The notes under the pieces are model-generated. The model saw only the letters and a list, made by a program, of their open reading frames with translations. It was not told the DNA's origin and made no database searches. A program made the translations under genes and the position numbers. Below are positions 26,794 through 34,898 of a stretch of 64,000 nucleotides of DNA, piece by piece; the stretch's first letter is position 1, and every line of letters starts with the position of its first letter. The stretch is from Arenibacterium halophilum (GTDB lineage Bacteria > Pseudomonadota > Alphaproteobacteria > Rhodobacterales > Rhodobacteraceae): positions 124,001 to 188,000 of the forward strand of contig NZ_VCPC01000002.1 in assembly GCF_005938225.1 (NCBI RefSeq), in the 5' to 3' direction.

Positions 26794-28053
26794 GTGCATC
26801 TGGCAGTTATCGGAACCGGCATCGTGGGCGTGGCGACCGCTGCATGGGCGCAGCGCGACGGGCATCGCGTCACCTTCATCGACCCGCGCGAGGCGGGCGA
26901 GGCCTGTTCCTTTGGCAATGCCGGGTCGCTGTCGCCCAGCGCGGTGCTGCCGGTGGGGATGCCCGGCATGTGGAAGAAGGTGCCGAAGTGGCTGCTGGAT
27001 CCGACCGGGCCGCTGGTCATCCGCACCAGCTATCTGCCGCAGGTTCTGCCCTGGCTGATGCGGTTCCTGCGCCATTCGACCGAGTCCGAGGTGACGCGCA
27101 TCGCCACCGCCATGCGGGGCCTGCTGGCGCCGGTGTTCGATGCCTACATGCCGCTGGTGCAGCGCGCCGGGAACGGCGCGGGCGATCTGATACAGCGCGA
27201 GGGCTGTCTGTATGTCTATTCCTCGCGCGAGGTGGCGCAGCGCTGGAAGTGGGGCGCCGACCTGCGCCGCAGCCTTGGCGTGACGATGGAGGAAATCGAG
27301 GGCGAGGCGCTGTTTGCGTTGGAACCTGACCTCCGCGGCAGTTTCGCCTTTGGTCAATTCGCGCCCGACAATGGCGCGACGACGGACCCCTCGGCGCTGG
27401 TCAAGGCGATCTACGATCAGGCGATGCGCGACGGTGCGGTGCACCTGCGCCAGCGCGTCACTGGCTTTACGCGCGGCAACGGCGGGGTCCGCGCGGTGCA
27501 GCTGGATGGCGGTCCGCCGCTGGATGTGGACGGCGTGGTGGTGGCGGCCGGGGCGTGGTCGGCCGTGCTGGCCGCCGAACTGGGCACGCGGCTGCCGCTG
27601 GAAACCCAGCGCGGCTATCACGTCACGCTGCCCAATCCGACGGTGCAGCTGCGCCGCAACGTGATGGCGGTGGAACAGAACATCATGGTCAACCCCATGC
27701 GCATGGGGCTGCGGCTGGCAGGCACGGTGGAACTGGCCGGGCTGAAGGCCGCGCCGAATTACGACCGCGCCGCGGCGCTGCTGAAGAAGGGGGAACAGAT
27801 TTTTCCCCGCCTCACCTCGGATGGGCATACCGTCTGGATGGGGCACCGCCCGTGCTTCCCCGACAGCATGCCGGTGATCGGACGCGCGCCGAAGGCCGAC
27901 AACGTCTGGTTCGGCTTTGGTCACGGACACGTCGGCATGTGTGGCGGCGCCTCGACCGGGCGCGAGCTGGCGAACCTGATTTCCGGGCGCGCACCCGAGA
28001 TCGATCTGGAACCGTTCCGCGCGGATCGGTTCAATGGCTGGGTCGGCCTATGA
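26794..28053 (+). CDS. FAD-dependent D-amino-acid dehydrogenase-like oxidoreductase (DadA family)
   Basis: A 419-residue DAO-fold flavoenzyme. The FAD loop is VIGTGIVGVATAAWAQRDGH, followed by FIDPREAGEACSFGNAGSLSPS as in DadA, GVVVAAGAWSAVLAAELG, LPLETQRGYHV, and the C-terminal FGFGHGHVGMCGGASTGRELANLISG FAD-binding block. It oxidises an amine or D-amino acid, passing electrons to quinone or oxygen. The start is GTG 26794 after AAAAGGG. It is first in an operon with TTT transporter 2, an AllA-like protein and HyuAB, suggesting the imported compound yields an amino acid. Confidence 0.88.
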   Translation: MHLAVIGTGIVGVATAAWAQRDGHRVTFIDPREAGEACSFGNAGSLSPSAVLPVGMPGMWKKVPKWLLDPTGPLVIRTSYLPQVLPWLMRFLRHSTESEVTRIATAMRGLLAPVFDAYMPLVQRAGNGAGDLIQREGCLYVYSSREVAQRWKWGADLRRSLGVTMEEIEGEALFALEPDLRGSFAFGQFAPDNGATTDPSALVKAIYDQAMRDGAVHLRQRVTGFTRGNGGVRAVQLDGGPPLDVDGVVVAAGAWSAVLAAELGTRLPLETQRGYHVTLPNPTVQLRRNVMAVEQNIMVNPMRMGLRLAGTVELAGLKAAPNYDRAAALLKKGEQIFPRLTSDGHTVWMGHRPCFPDSMPVIGRAPKADNVWFGFGHGHVGMCGGASTGRELANLISGRAPEIDLEPFRADRFNGWVGL

Positions 28054-28136
28054 CCCGCAAGACCCATCGCATCACGATGGCATACAAGGGGGCGACGCAA
28101 ATGGGCGCCCCGACACCTCAACAGGGAACCAGAACC

Positions 28137-29114
28137 ATGATCCATACCGTCAAGACCCTGCTGGCCGGCGCCTCGCTTGCGCTTGGGCTGGCCGCGCTGC
28201 CTGCGCTTGCACAGGATGACTATCCGACCAAGCCGATCTCCTTCGTCGTGCCGTTCAACCCGGGCGGGTCGACCGACCTGCTGGCGCGCAAGATCGGAGA
28301 ATCCCTCGCCTCGCAATTCGGCCAGCCCGTTGTGGTGGAAAACCGCGCCGGGGCCGGGGGCACGGTGGGGGCGAACTATGTCGTCCGCTCGGACGCTGAT
28401 GGCTATACGCTGCTGATGGGCGTCACCGGCGCCAACGCGATCAGCGCCGCGCTGCGCAGCGATCTGCCCTATGATCCGGTGACGGAATTTGACCCGGTCA
28501 GCATCGTCATCAGCTCGCCCCTCGTGCTGGTCGTGCGCGCCGACAGCGATTTCAACACCGTGCAGGACGTGATCGATTATGCCAAGGCGAACCCGGGTAC
28601 CTTCACCCACGGCACGCCGGGCGTTGGCACCTCGATGCACATGACGGGCGAGCTGTTCGCGCTGGAAACCGGGACCGAGCTGCTGCACATCCCCTACAAG
28701 GGCAGCGCCGAAGCCCTGCAGGATTTGCTGGGCGGTCAGCTGGATTCGATGTTTGCCGACATTCTCGTGACCTCGGAATACGTGAAATCGGGCGATCTGC
28801 GCCCGCTGGCGGTGACCGGCACGCAAGAGCATTTCCTGCTGGAAGGTGTGCCCACCATGGCCGAGGCCGGTATTCCGGGATTTGCCGCCTTCTCGTGGCA
28901 GGGTGTGTTCGCCCCCGCTGGCACCCCGCCCGCAGTGCTTGACAAGCTTTATGCCGGTGTGTCGGCCGCGCTGGAAACGGAAGAGCTGAAAGAGATGTTC
29001 GCCCAGCGAGGGTTCCTCGTGGAAGGCATCGACCCGGCCGCGTCGAAGGCCTTTATTGCCGACGAGGTGGCAAAATGGACCAAGGTTGTCGAGGCCGCGG
29101 GCCTGCGTCAATAA
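28137..29114 (+). CDS. tctC: Tripartite tricarboxylate transporter substrate-binding protein (TctC/Bug family)
   Basis: A 325-residue Bug-family receptor. The signal peptide is MIHTVKTLLAGASLALGLAALPALAQ, followed by FVVPFNPGGSTDLLARKIGESLASQFGQPVVVENRAGAGG and IPYKGSAEALQDLLGGQLDSMF. The start at 28137 has CAGGGAA upstream; the frame extends back into the flavoenzyme gene without meaning. Its ligand probably feeds the flavoenzyme and hydantoinase enzymes of the operon. Confidence 0.93.
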   Translation: MIHTVKTLLAGASLALGLAALPALAQDDYPTKPISFVVPFNPGGSTDLLARKIGESLASQFGQPVVVENRAGAGGTVGANYVVRSDADGYTLLMGVTGANAISAALRSDLPYDPVTEFDPVSIVISSPLVLVVRADSDFNTVQDVIDYAKANPGTFTHGTPGVGTSMHMTGELFALETGTELLHIPYKGSAEALQDLLGGQLDSMFADILVTSEYVKSGDLRPLAVTGTQEHFLLEGVPTMAEAGIPGFAAFSWQGVFAPAGTPPAVLDKLYAGVSAALETEELKEMFAQRGFLVEGIDPAASKAFIADEVAKWTKVVEAAGLRQ

Positions 29115-29127
29115 TCCATGGTGATGC

Positions 29128-29149
29128 GGGGCGGGCCTTGGCCCGCCCC
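29128..29149 (+). promoter_or_regulatory. Intercistronic hairpin between tctC and tctB (TTT 2)
   Basis: A perfect 10-bp all-G/C inverted repeat (29128-29137 with 29140-29149) with a 2-base centre, effectively a 9-bp stem with a CTTG tetraloop. It lies 13 bases after the tctC stop, with no T-run beyond TT. Confidence 0.6.
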
Positions 29150-29176
29150 TTCGCGTGATACGGTGAAGGCAGGGGC

Positions 29177-29650
29177 ATGGGGCAAGGTGCAGTGAACAAA
29201 CGGCAGATCGCCGCGCTGGTGGTGGTGCTGGGGGGCGTGGGGTTCGCCGCGCTGGCACATGGCTATCCACAGGGCAGCCTGCTGCGCCCGGGGCCCGGGT
29301 TCCTGCCATTCAACATTGGCATCCTGTTTGCGGCGCTGGGCGTTGCAATCCTGATCGAGGAAATCCGCGCCGCCCGCCGCGGCGGTGAGCCGGCCCCCGA
29401 GTCGCCCGACGAACCCGGCAGCCTGCGCGCGGTGCTGGCGATTTCCGCCGGCATGATCGCGCTGGCGCTGCTGCTGGAACGCGGCGGGTTCATCCCGGCG
29501 ATGGCAGCGATGTTCGTGATCGTCGGGATGGCCGAGCGGGGGCGCAACTGGGCCGCGCTGGCAATCAGCTGCCTGTTGATGGCGGTGTTTGGTACCGTGC
29601 TGTTCATCTGGCTGCTGGGCGTGCCGGTGGCCGTGCTGGGGGCGTCGTGA
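29177..29650 (+). CDS. tctB: Tripartite tricarboxylate transporter small membrane subunit (TctB)
   Basis: A 157-residue, four-helix membrane protein. It has SLLRPGPGFLPFNIGILFAALGVAILIEE (the TctB P-G-x-x-P-x-x-x-G motif), a short charged loop (about 65-82) and three C-terminal hydrophobic helices. An internal GTG five codons in is an alternative start. Its TGA overlaps the ATG of tctA by one base. Confidence 0.88.
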   Translation: MGQGAVNKRQIAALVVVLGGVGFAALAHGYPQGSLLRPGPGFLPFNIGILFAALGVAILIEEIRAARRGGEPAPESPDEPGSLRAVLAISAGMIALALLLERGGFIPAMAAMFVIVGMAERGRNWAALAISCLLMAVFGTVLFIWLLGVPVAVLGAS

Positions 29651-31164
29651 TGGAGGGGTTTCTGGCGCATGTCCAGTTGGGCCTTGCCACCGCGCTCAGC
29701 GCCGAGGCTCTGCTGTTCTGCTTCCTTGGCGTGACCGTCGGCACCATCGTCGGCGTGCTGCCCGGCATCGGCGCGCTGGCGGCGATTTCGCTGGCGCTGC
29801 CGCTGACCTATTACCTTGATCCCACCGTTGCGCTGATCATGCTGGCGGGCATCTTCTATGGCGCGCAATACGGTGGCTCGACCGCATCGATACTGCTGAA
29901 CCTGCCGGGCACGGCGACTTCGGCGATCACCTGCCTTGATGGCTATCCGCTGGCGCAGAAGGGCAAGGCGCCACTGGCGTTGTTCGTGACAGCCATCAAT
30001 TCGTTTGTCGGATCGTCGTTTGCCATCGTGCTGGTGATGGGGTTCGCCCCGATGATCGCGGCGATCGCGCTGAAATTCAGCTCGGCCGAGTATTTCTCGG
30101 TCATGCTGTTCGGGCTGATCGCGGCCTCGACCATGTCTGTCGGCTCGCCGCTCAAGGGGCTGGCGATGGTGGTTTTCGGGATCGCGCTGGGGCAGGTCGG
30201 GACCGATGTGAACACGGGCATGTTCCGGTTCAACTTTGGCATACTGGAGCTGGCCGACGGATTCAGCCTTGTCGCCGTCGCCATGGGCCTGTTCGGCGTG
30301 GCCGAGATAATGTCGAACGTGGGCCAGCCCTCGGGCGCGCCGATGAACGTGAAAGGCATGCGGTTTCGCGACATGCTGCCCACCCGGCCCGAGTGGCGCC
30401 AGATCTGGATGCCGACGCTGCGCGGCTCGGCCATCGGGTCGTTCATAGGCGCGCTGCCGGGCACAGGGCCGGGGATAGCCTCGCTCATGGCTTATGCCAC
30501 CGAAAAGCGCGTCTCGCGCGCCCCGTCGGAGTTCGGACAGGGCTCTCTGGCCGGGCTGTCGGCGCCCGAGGCGGCCAACAACGCCTCGGTGCAGGCGGCC
30601 TTCATCCCGACGCTGAGCCTTGGGATCCCGGGCGATGCGGTGGTGGCGGTGCTGATGGGGGCGATGATCCTGCATGGCATCCAGCCGGGGCCGAACCTGA
30701 TCAATGACCAACCCGCGATGTTCTGGGGTCTGATCATGAGCTTCTGGATCGGGAACCTGATGCTGCTGGTGTTGAACGTGCCGCTGATCGGGTTGTGGGT
30801 GCGGCTGCTGTCGATCCCCTACAGCCTGCTGTATCCGGCGATCATCCTGTTCATCTGCATCGGGGTCTACAGCGCCGACAACAACGTGTTCGACATTTAC
30901 GTCGTTCTGGGGTTTGGCGTGCTGGGCTATCTTATGCGGCGCTATGGCTACCCGGCGACTCCGGTCTTGTTGGGGTTCATCCTGGGTCCGCTGCTCGAGG
31001 AACATTTCCGCCGGGCCATGCTGTTTTCGCGCGGCGATCTGACGGTGTTCCTGCAACGCCCGATCAGCGCGGCGTTCCTGCTGCTGGGGGCAGTCTTCCT
31101 GCTGTCGATCTTCCTGCCGGGGCTGCGGCGGCGGTTTGCCCTGCGGCGCGGAACGCGGGGATGA
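29650..31164 (+). CDS. tctA: Tripartite tricarboxylate transporter large membrane subunit (TctA)
   Basis: A 504-residue permease. It has GTIVGVLPGIGALAAISLALPLTYYL, GAQYGGSTASILLNLPGTATSAITCLDGYPLA, GSPLKGLAMVVFGIALGQVGTD, GALPGTGPGIASLMAYATEKR and PEAANNASVQAAFIPTLSLGIPGDAV. It resembles the other TctA closely along its whole length, so the two TTT systems look like divergent paralogues. Overlaps the AllA-like gene by 4 bases. Confidence 0.95.
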   Translation: MEGFLAHVQLGLATALSAEALLFCFLGVTVGTIVGVLPGIGALAAISLALPLTYYLDPTVALIMLAGIFYGAQYGGSTASILLNLPGTATSAITCLDGYPLAQKGKAPLALFVTAINSFVGSSFAIVLVMGFAPMIAAIALKFSSAEYFSVMLFGLIAASTMSVGSPLKGLAMVVFGIALGQVGTDVNTGMFRFNFGILELADGFSLVAVAMGLFGVAEIMSNVGQPSGAPMNVKGMRFRDMLPTRPEWRQIWMPTLRGSAIGSFIGALPGTGPGIASLMAYATEKRVSRAPSEFGQGSLAGLSAPEAANNASVQAAFIPTLSLGIPGDAVVAVLMGAMILHGIQPGPNLINDQPAMFWGLIMSFWIGNLMLLVLNVPLIGLWVRLLSIPYSLLYPAIILFICIGVYSADNNVFDIYVVLGFGVLGYLMRRYGYPATPVLLGFILGPLLEEHFRRAMLFSRGDLTVFLQRPISAAFLLLGAVFLLSIFLPGLRRRFALRRGTRG

Positions 31165-31649
31165 GGCCGGTTCCGGTCGAGCCGTTGACGGCACAGGCGT
31201 TTGCCCCATTCGGCACGGTGCTGGAGCCGGGCGGCGACAGCGCGCGGCTGATCCGGGATGGTGCGGTGCGTCTGACGCAGTTTCCGGGGGTTCTGGGCCA
31301 TGATGCGGCGGCATCTGATGTGGCGTTCGATTACTACGACGTGCAGCCGCAGGACGGGCCGCTGACCCTGCACCAGGCCGAGCGGCACCCGTTTTCCGAC
31401 CAGCTGTTCGTGGCGCTGAACGGCGCGCGGTTCCTGGCGGTGGTCTGGCCGGAGGATCCGGCCACCAGCGACCCCATCGGCTTTGTCGGCGCCCCGGGGC
31501 AGGCGGTGATCTATCGTGCGGGCGTCTGGCATCACGCCATCGTGGCGGTTGCGGGCGAGGCGCTGTTCGGCTCGCTGATCTGGCGTACCGGGCGCGGGGA
31601 TGACACCGTGTTTGCCGCGCTGGATAGCGGCTGGACCGTCGCGCCATGA
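31161..31649 (+). CDS. allA: Ureidoglycolate lyase (AllA)-family cupin
   Basis: A 162-residue protein matching the AllA fold. It has PVPVEPLTAQAFAPFGTVLEPGG at the start, HQAERHPFSDQLFVALNG in the centre, and PGQAVIYRAGVWHHAIVAV near residues 113-131, including the conserved His pair. AllA cleaves ureidoglycolate to glyoxylate and urea in purine breakdown. No other allantoin genes are here, but hydantoinase-type subunits follow, so the substrate may be another ureido or hydroxy acid. The start codon overlaps the tctA stop and its end overlaps hyuA, both by 4 bases. Confidence 0.82.
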   Translation: MRPVPVEPLTAQAFAPFGTVLEPGGDSARLIRDGAVRLTQFPGVLGHDAAASDVAFDYYDVQPQDGPLTLHQAERHPFSDQLFVALNGARFLAVVWPEDPATSDPIGFVGAPGQAVIYRAGVWHHAIVAVAGEALFGSLIWRTGRGDDTVFAALDSGWTVAP

Positions 31650-33337
31650 CTTTGGTGGCGGTTGACCTCGGGGCGGAGTACGTCGACGTGGCCGTGCTGT
31701 CGGGTGGAGAGTGTTCCGTGTGGAAAGCGGCGGCCGACACCACCGATCCGGCTGGTTCGGTGGTGTCGGCCGCCGCGGTTGCGCTGGAACGCACCGGTCT
31801 GTCCCTGTCGCAGGTGGCCGAGATGCGGCTGGGAAGCACCACAGGCGTCAACGCCCTGTTGCGCCGCGATGGGGCGCGGGTGGCGCTGATCACGACGCGG
31901 GGGTTTGGCGATGTGTTGACCTTGGCGCGACAGAACCGGGCCGATCTGTATGACCCGGTCGCGCGCTCGCCCGCGCCGGGGTTTCTGGCGGCGCGGGCCG
32001 ATACATTCGAGATCGGCGGCCGGATCGGCGCGGACGGCGGTGAGGTGGAGCCGCTGGAGCGTGCCGCGATCACCGCCATCGCAGAAGCCTGCCGTGCGCG
32101 GGGGATCGCGGACATCGCGATCTGTCTGCTGTTTGCCCATGTAAACCCGGCTCACGAAGTGCAAATTGAAGAGATGCTCCATTCGGCGGCCCCTGAGCTT
32201 CGCATGTCCCTGTCGCATCGGGTTGATCCGCAGCCGCGCGAATATGAACGCACCGTCTCGACCTGTCTCGAGGCGTTCCTGTCCCCGGCCGAGACGCGCC
32301 TATTGGAAGAGATCAACATCGGGTTAGGCGCGCGCGGCTTTGCCGGGCGGTTGATGTTAGCCAATTCGCGCGGCGGGTTGGTGCCGGTCGATATCGGCCG
32401 GGCCACAGTCTCTCGCCTGCTGGGCGGAGGACCGGCAGCGGTTCTGCGGCTCGCATCGGCCGTGGCCACCGAGGCTGGCGCTGGCATCGCGATCTCGCTG
32501 GATGTTGGATCGACCAGCAGCGACATCGGGTTGATCCGGCGCGCCGAGCCGCCCGAGGTGGAAGAGGCGGTGTTCGCCGGTGTGCCCCTGCGCCAGCCGA
32601 TTGCGGATATCACCAGTGTCGCCTTGGGCGCGCGCAGCCTGTTTGACGGCGTGCCTTTGGGTGAGGCCACAGACACGCTGCCGAACGCCGCGCGCGACCT
32701 GCTGGTGCAGGCCATCGTGAGCCATTGCGTGCGCCGCAATGCGGATCCGGCTCAAGCTGCTTTGATCGCCAGCGGCGGGTTGGGCCCTGCGCTGGCTATA
32801 CACGTGGCCGGGGTGCTGGGGATAACGCGGATCCTGCTGCCTGCCGCGCCCGAGGTGGCGGGCGCGCTCGGGTTACTTCTCTCGGCGTCGCTGGCCGAGT
32901 CACGGGTGTCGCTGCAAGCAGGGTTTGACGTGCTGGAAAATGGCGCTCTGGCGCGGTCTTGCGCCGAACTGGCCGAGGGCCTTCCCAGCGGGCAGGTCTT
33001 GTTTTTTGCACAGGCTGCGCCGACGGCGAACATGCATCGGGTTACCCTCGGGCTGGGCGCTGATGTGCCAACCGCCACGTCGCTGCGCGGGGCGTTGAAC
33101 GATTATTTCCGCGAGATGTTCGGGATCGACTGTCCGGGCGAAGGGTACCTGTTTGCCCTGATCGCACGGGTAAAGGGCGATGATGCGCAACCGCTGCCGC
33201 AGGTCAGCCCGCCGCCTCGGGCCGAACCGGGTGGGGTGCGCACCGCGCTTGGCGCGGTTCCGGTGCCGGCGGGCTGGTTAGTGGCCGCAATCACGCCAAG
33301 CCACTTGGAACTGCGCAAGGATCACGCCGATGGATGA
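31646..33337 (+). CDS. hyuA: Hydantoinase/oxoprolinase subunit A-like protein, short form
   Basis: A 563-residue HyuA-type protein. The N-terminal hydantoinase/oxoprolinase domain has LGSTTGVNALLRRDGARVALITTRGFGDVLTLARQNRADLYD. The ATPase-like domain follows (GGGPAAVLRLA, then ISLDVGSTSSDIGLIRR). It is about 120 residues shorter than usual HyuA. The stretch that normally reads IGAGGGSIA and continues to GP.CYG is replaced by ITSVALGARSLFDGVP, so part of the expected nucleotide/active-site region is missing or highly diverged. It normally works with HyuB in ATP-dependent opening of hydantoin or oxoproline rings. Overlaps hyuB by 8 bases. Confidence 0.8.
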   Translation: MTLVAVDLGAEYVDVAVLSGGECSVWKAAADTTDPAGSVVSAAAVALERTGLSLSQVAEMRLGSTTGVNALLRRDGARVALITTRGFGDVLTLARQNRADLYDPVARSPAPGFLAARADTFEIGGRIGADGGEVEPLERAAITAIAEACRARGIADIAICLLFAHVNPAHEVQIEEMLHSAAPELRMSLSHRVDPQPREYERTVSTCLEAFLSPAETRLLEEINIGLGARGFAGRLMLANSRGGLVPVDIGRATVSRLLGGGPAAVLRLASAVATEAGAGIAISLDVGSTSSDIGLIRRAEPPEVEEAVFAGVPLRQPIADITSVALGARSLFDGVPLGEATDTLPNAARDLLVQAIVSHCVRRNADPAQAALIASGGLGPALAIHVAGVLGITRILLPAAPEVAGALGLLLSASLAESRVSLQAGFDVLENGALARSCAELAEGLPSGQVLFFAQAAPTANMHRVTLGLGADVPTATSLRGALNDYFREMFGIDCPGEGYLFALIARVKGDDAQPLPQVSPPPRAEPGGVRTALGAVPVPAGWLVAAITPSHLELRKDHADG

Positions 33338-34892
33338 TGCCGGGCTGAGGGTGTTCCAGCTGCGGCTGGATGGGATCGCGCAGATGATGCAGGAAACGCT
33401 GTTCCGCTGTGCCGTGTCGCCCGTAGTGCGCGAGGGCAACGATGCCTCGGCCGCGCTGTTTGCAACGGATGGAGAGGTGCTGGCACTGTCCGATGCGATC
33501 CCGCTTCTGCTGGGCGCGTTGCAGGGCACGGTGGCGGCGATCACCGGCATCTACCCGGTGGCGCAGATGCGCTCGGGCGACCTGTTCGTGATGAACGACC
33601 CCTACAGCGGCGGTACCCATCTGCCCGACCTGACGGTGGTGATGCCGGTGTTTCACCAGGGCACGGTGATCGCGCTGGCGGCGACGATCCTGCACCATCA
33701 GGACGTGGGCGGCAGTCGCGCCGGGTCGGTCCCGCCTGATGCGACCGAGATTTACCAGGAGGGATTGCGCCTGCCGCCGATGCGGCTGGGGCAGGGTGGG
33801 CAGATCGATGATGGGATGCGCCGCCTGATCGCGGCCAACTCGCGCGCGCCCGACACGGTGCTGGGCGATATCGGTGCACAGATCGCCGCCGCCAATCGCG
33901 CGGCCACGGCGCTGGGCGCGCTGGCGGGGGAAACCGGGGCGCAGGCGTTCATCGCGCGCGGGCTGGCCTGCCGCGACATGGCCGAGCGGCTGATCGGGCG
34001 GGTACTGTCGGCGCTGCCGCCGGGGCCGTTTGACGGGCTGGACGGGCTGGATCCGCACCCCGATTTGGGCCAGATCGACATTCGCGTGCGGCTGTCGCTT
34101 GAGGGCGGCAAGTTCGATGTGGATTTCACCGGCACGTCACCGCAGGTCAAGGCGCCGATCAACTGCGTGCGCTCGGGGCCGCTGGCGGCAGCTTTCTACA
34201 GCCTGCTGTCACTGGCCGGGCCCGACGTGGCGCGCAATGGCGGTGTGCTGCGGGCGCTGCGGCTGACGCTGCCCGAGGCCTGCGTGATCAACGCCAGCCC
34301 CCCGGCGGCGGTGAATGCGCGCATGGGGGTGGTGCGGGCCACGACCTCGGCGGTGTTGCGGGCGGTGGCGCAGGCCGCGCCGAGCCGGATGCCCGCGGCG
34401 AATTCGGGCATGTCCTATGTTCTGGCCTTTTCCGGGAAGGGGGCCGATGGCGCACCGTTCCTGGTGACCGAGATCATCGCAGGCGGGGCAGGCGGCGGCC
34501 CCAACAGGCATGGCACGCCGGGCGTTTCCACCGATGTGGGCAACGCGATGAACATGCCCGGCGAAGGGCTGGAGGCGATGGCACCGGTGCGCCTGCTGCG
34601 CGCCGAAGTGCGCGCCGGGTCAGGTGGTGACGGGCTGTTCAAAGGCGGCGACGGGATCACCCGAGAATACCTTGCGCTGGCCGATGACATTGCCGTGTCT
34701 CTGCGCGGCGACAGGTTCCTGCGCGTGCCCGAGGGGCTGAACGGCGGCGGCGCGCCACGCCCAGCGCGGGCGCGTTTGATCGCGGCGGATGGCTCCATGC
34801 GCGCGCTTGCCTCGCGCTCGGCGGTCGTGCTGATGCAGGGAGACCGGCTGCTGGTGGAAAGCAGCGGCGGCGCCGGGTATGGCGCCGCCTGA
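33330..34892 (+). CDS. hyuB: Hydantoinase/oxoprolinase subunit B
   Basis: A 520-residue HyuB of normal length and well-conserved sequence. It has EGNDASAALFATDGEVLA, MNDPYSGGTHLPDLTVVMPVF, HHQDVGGSRAGSVPPDATEIYQEGL and the C-terminal PGEGLEAMAPVRLLRAEVRAGSGGDGLFKGGDGI. With HyuA it hydrolyses N-methylhydantoin-, oxoproline- or acetophenone-type substrates in ATP-dependent enzymes. It ends the operon that starts at 26794; the M20 gene converges on it 6 bases away. Confidence 0.9.
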   Translation: MDDAGLRVFQLRLDGIAQMMQETLFRCAVSPVVREGNDASAALFATDGEVLALSDAIPLLLGALQGTVAAITGIYPVAQMRSGDLFVMNDPYSGGTHLPDLTVVMPVFHQGTVIALAATILHHQDVGGSRAGSVPPDATEIYQEGLRLPPMRLGQGGQIDDGMRRLIAANSRAPDTVLGDIGAQIAAANRAATALGALAGETGAQAFIARGLACRDMAERLIGRVLSALPPGPFDGLDGLDPHPDLGQIDIRVRLSLEGGKFDVDFTGTSPQVKAPINCVRSGPLAAAFYSLLSLAGPDVARNGGVLRALRLTLPEACVINASPPAAVNARMGVVRATTSAVLRAVAQAAPSRMPAANSGMSYVLAFSGKGADGAPFLVTEIIAGGAGGGPNRHGTPGVSTDVGNAMNMPGEGLEAMAPVRLLRAEVRAGSGGDGLFKGGDGITREYLALADDIAVSLRGDRFLRVPEGLNGGGAPRPARARLIAADGSMRALASRSAVVLMQGDRLLVESSGGAGYGAA

Positions 34893-34898
34893 TCCGTC

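Noticed and set aside
25783-27930. A 715-residue LysR fusion with a long N-terminal extension
   Set aside because: The extension is antisense to the DadA-like gene and shadow-like; the LysR HTH begins exactly at 26700.
29263-32115. A 950-codon minus-strand frame opposite tctA, allA and hyuA
   Set aside because: Translation is Arg/Pro/Gln low-complexity with no motif; the plus strand carries conserved, overlapping operon genes.
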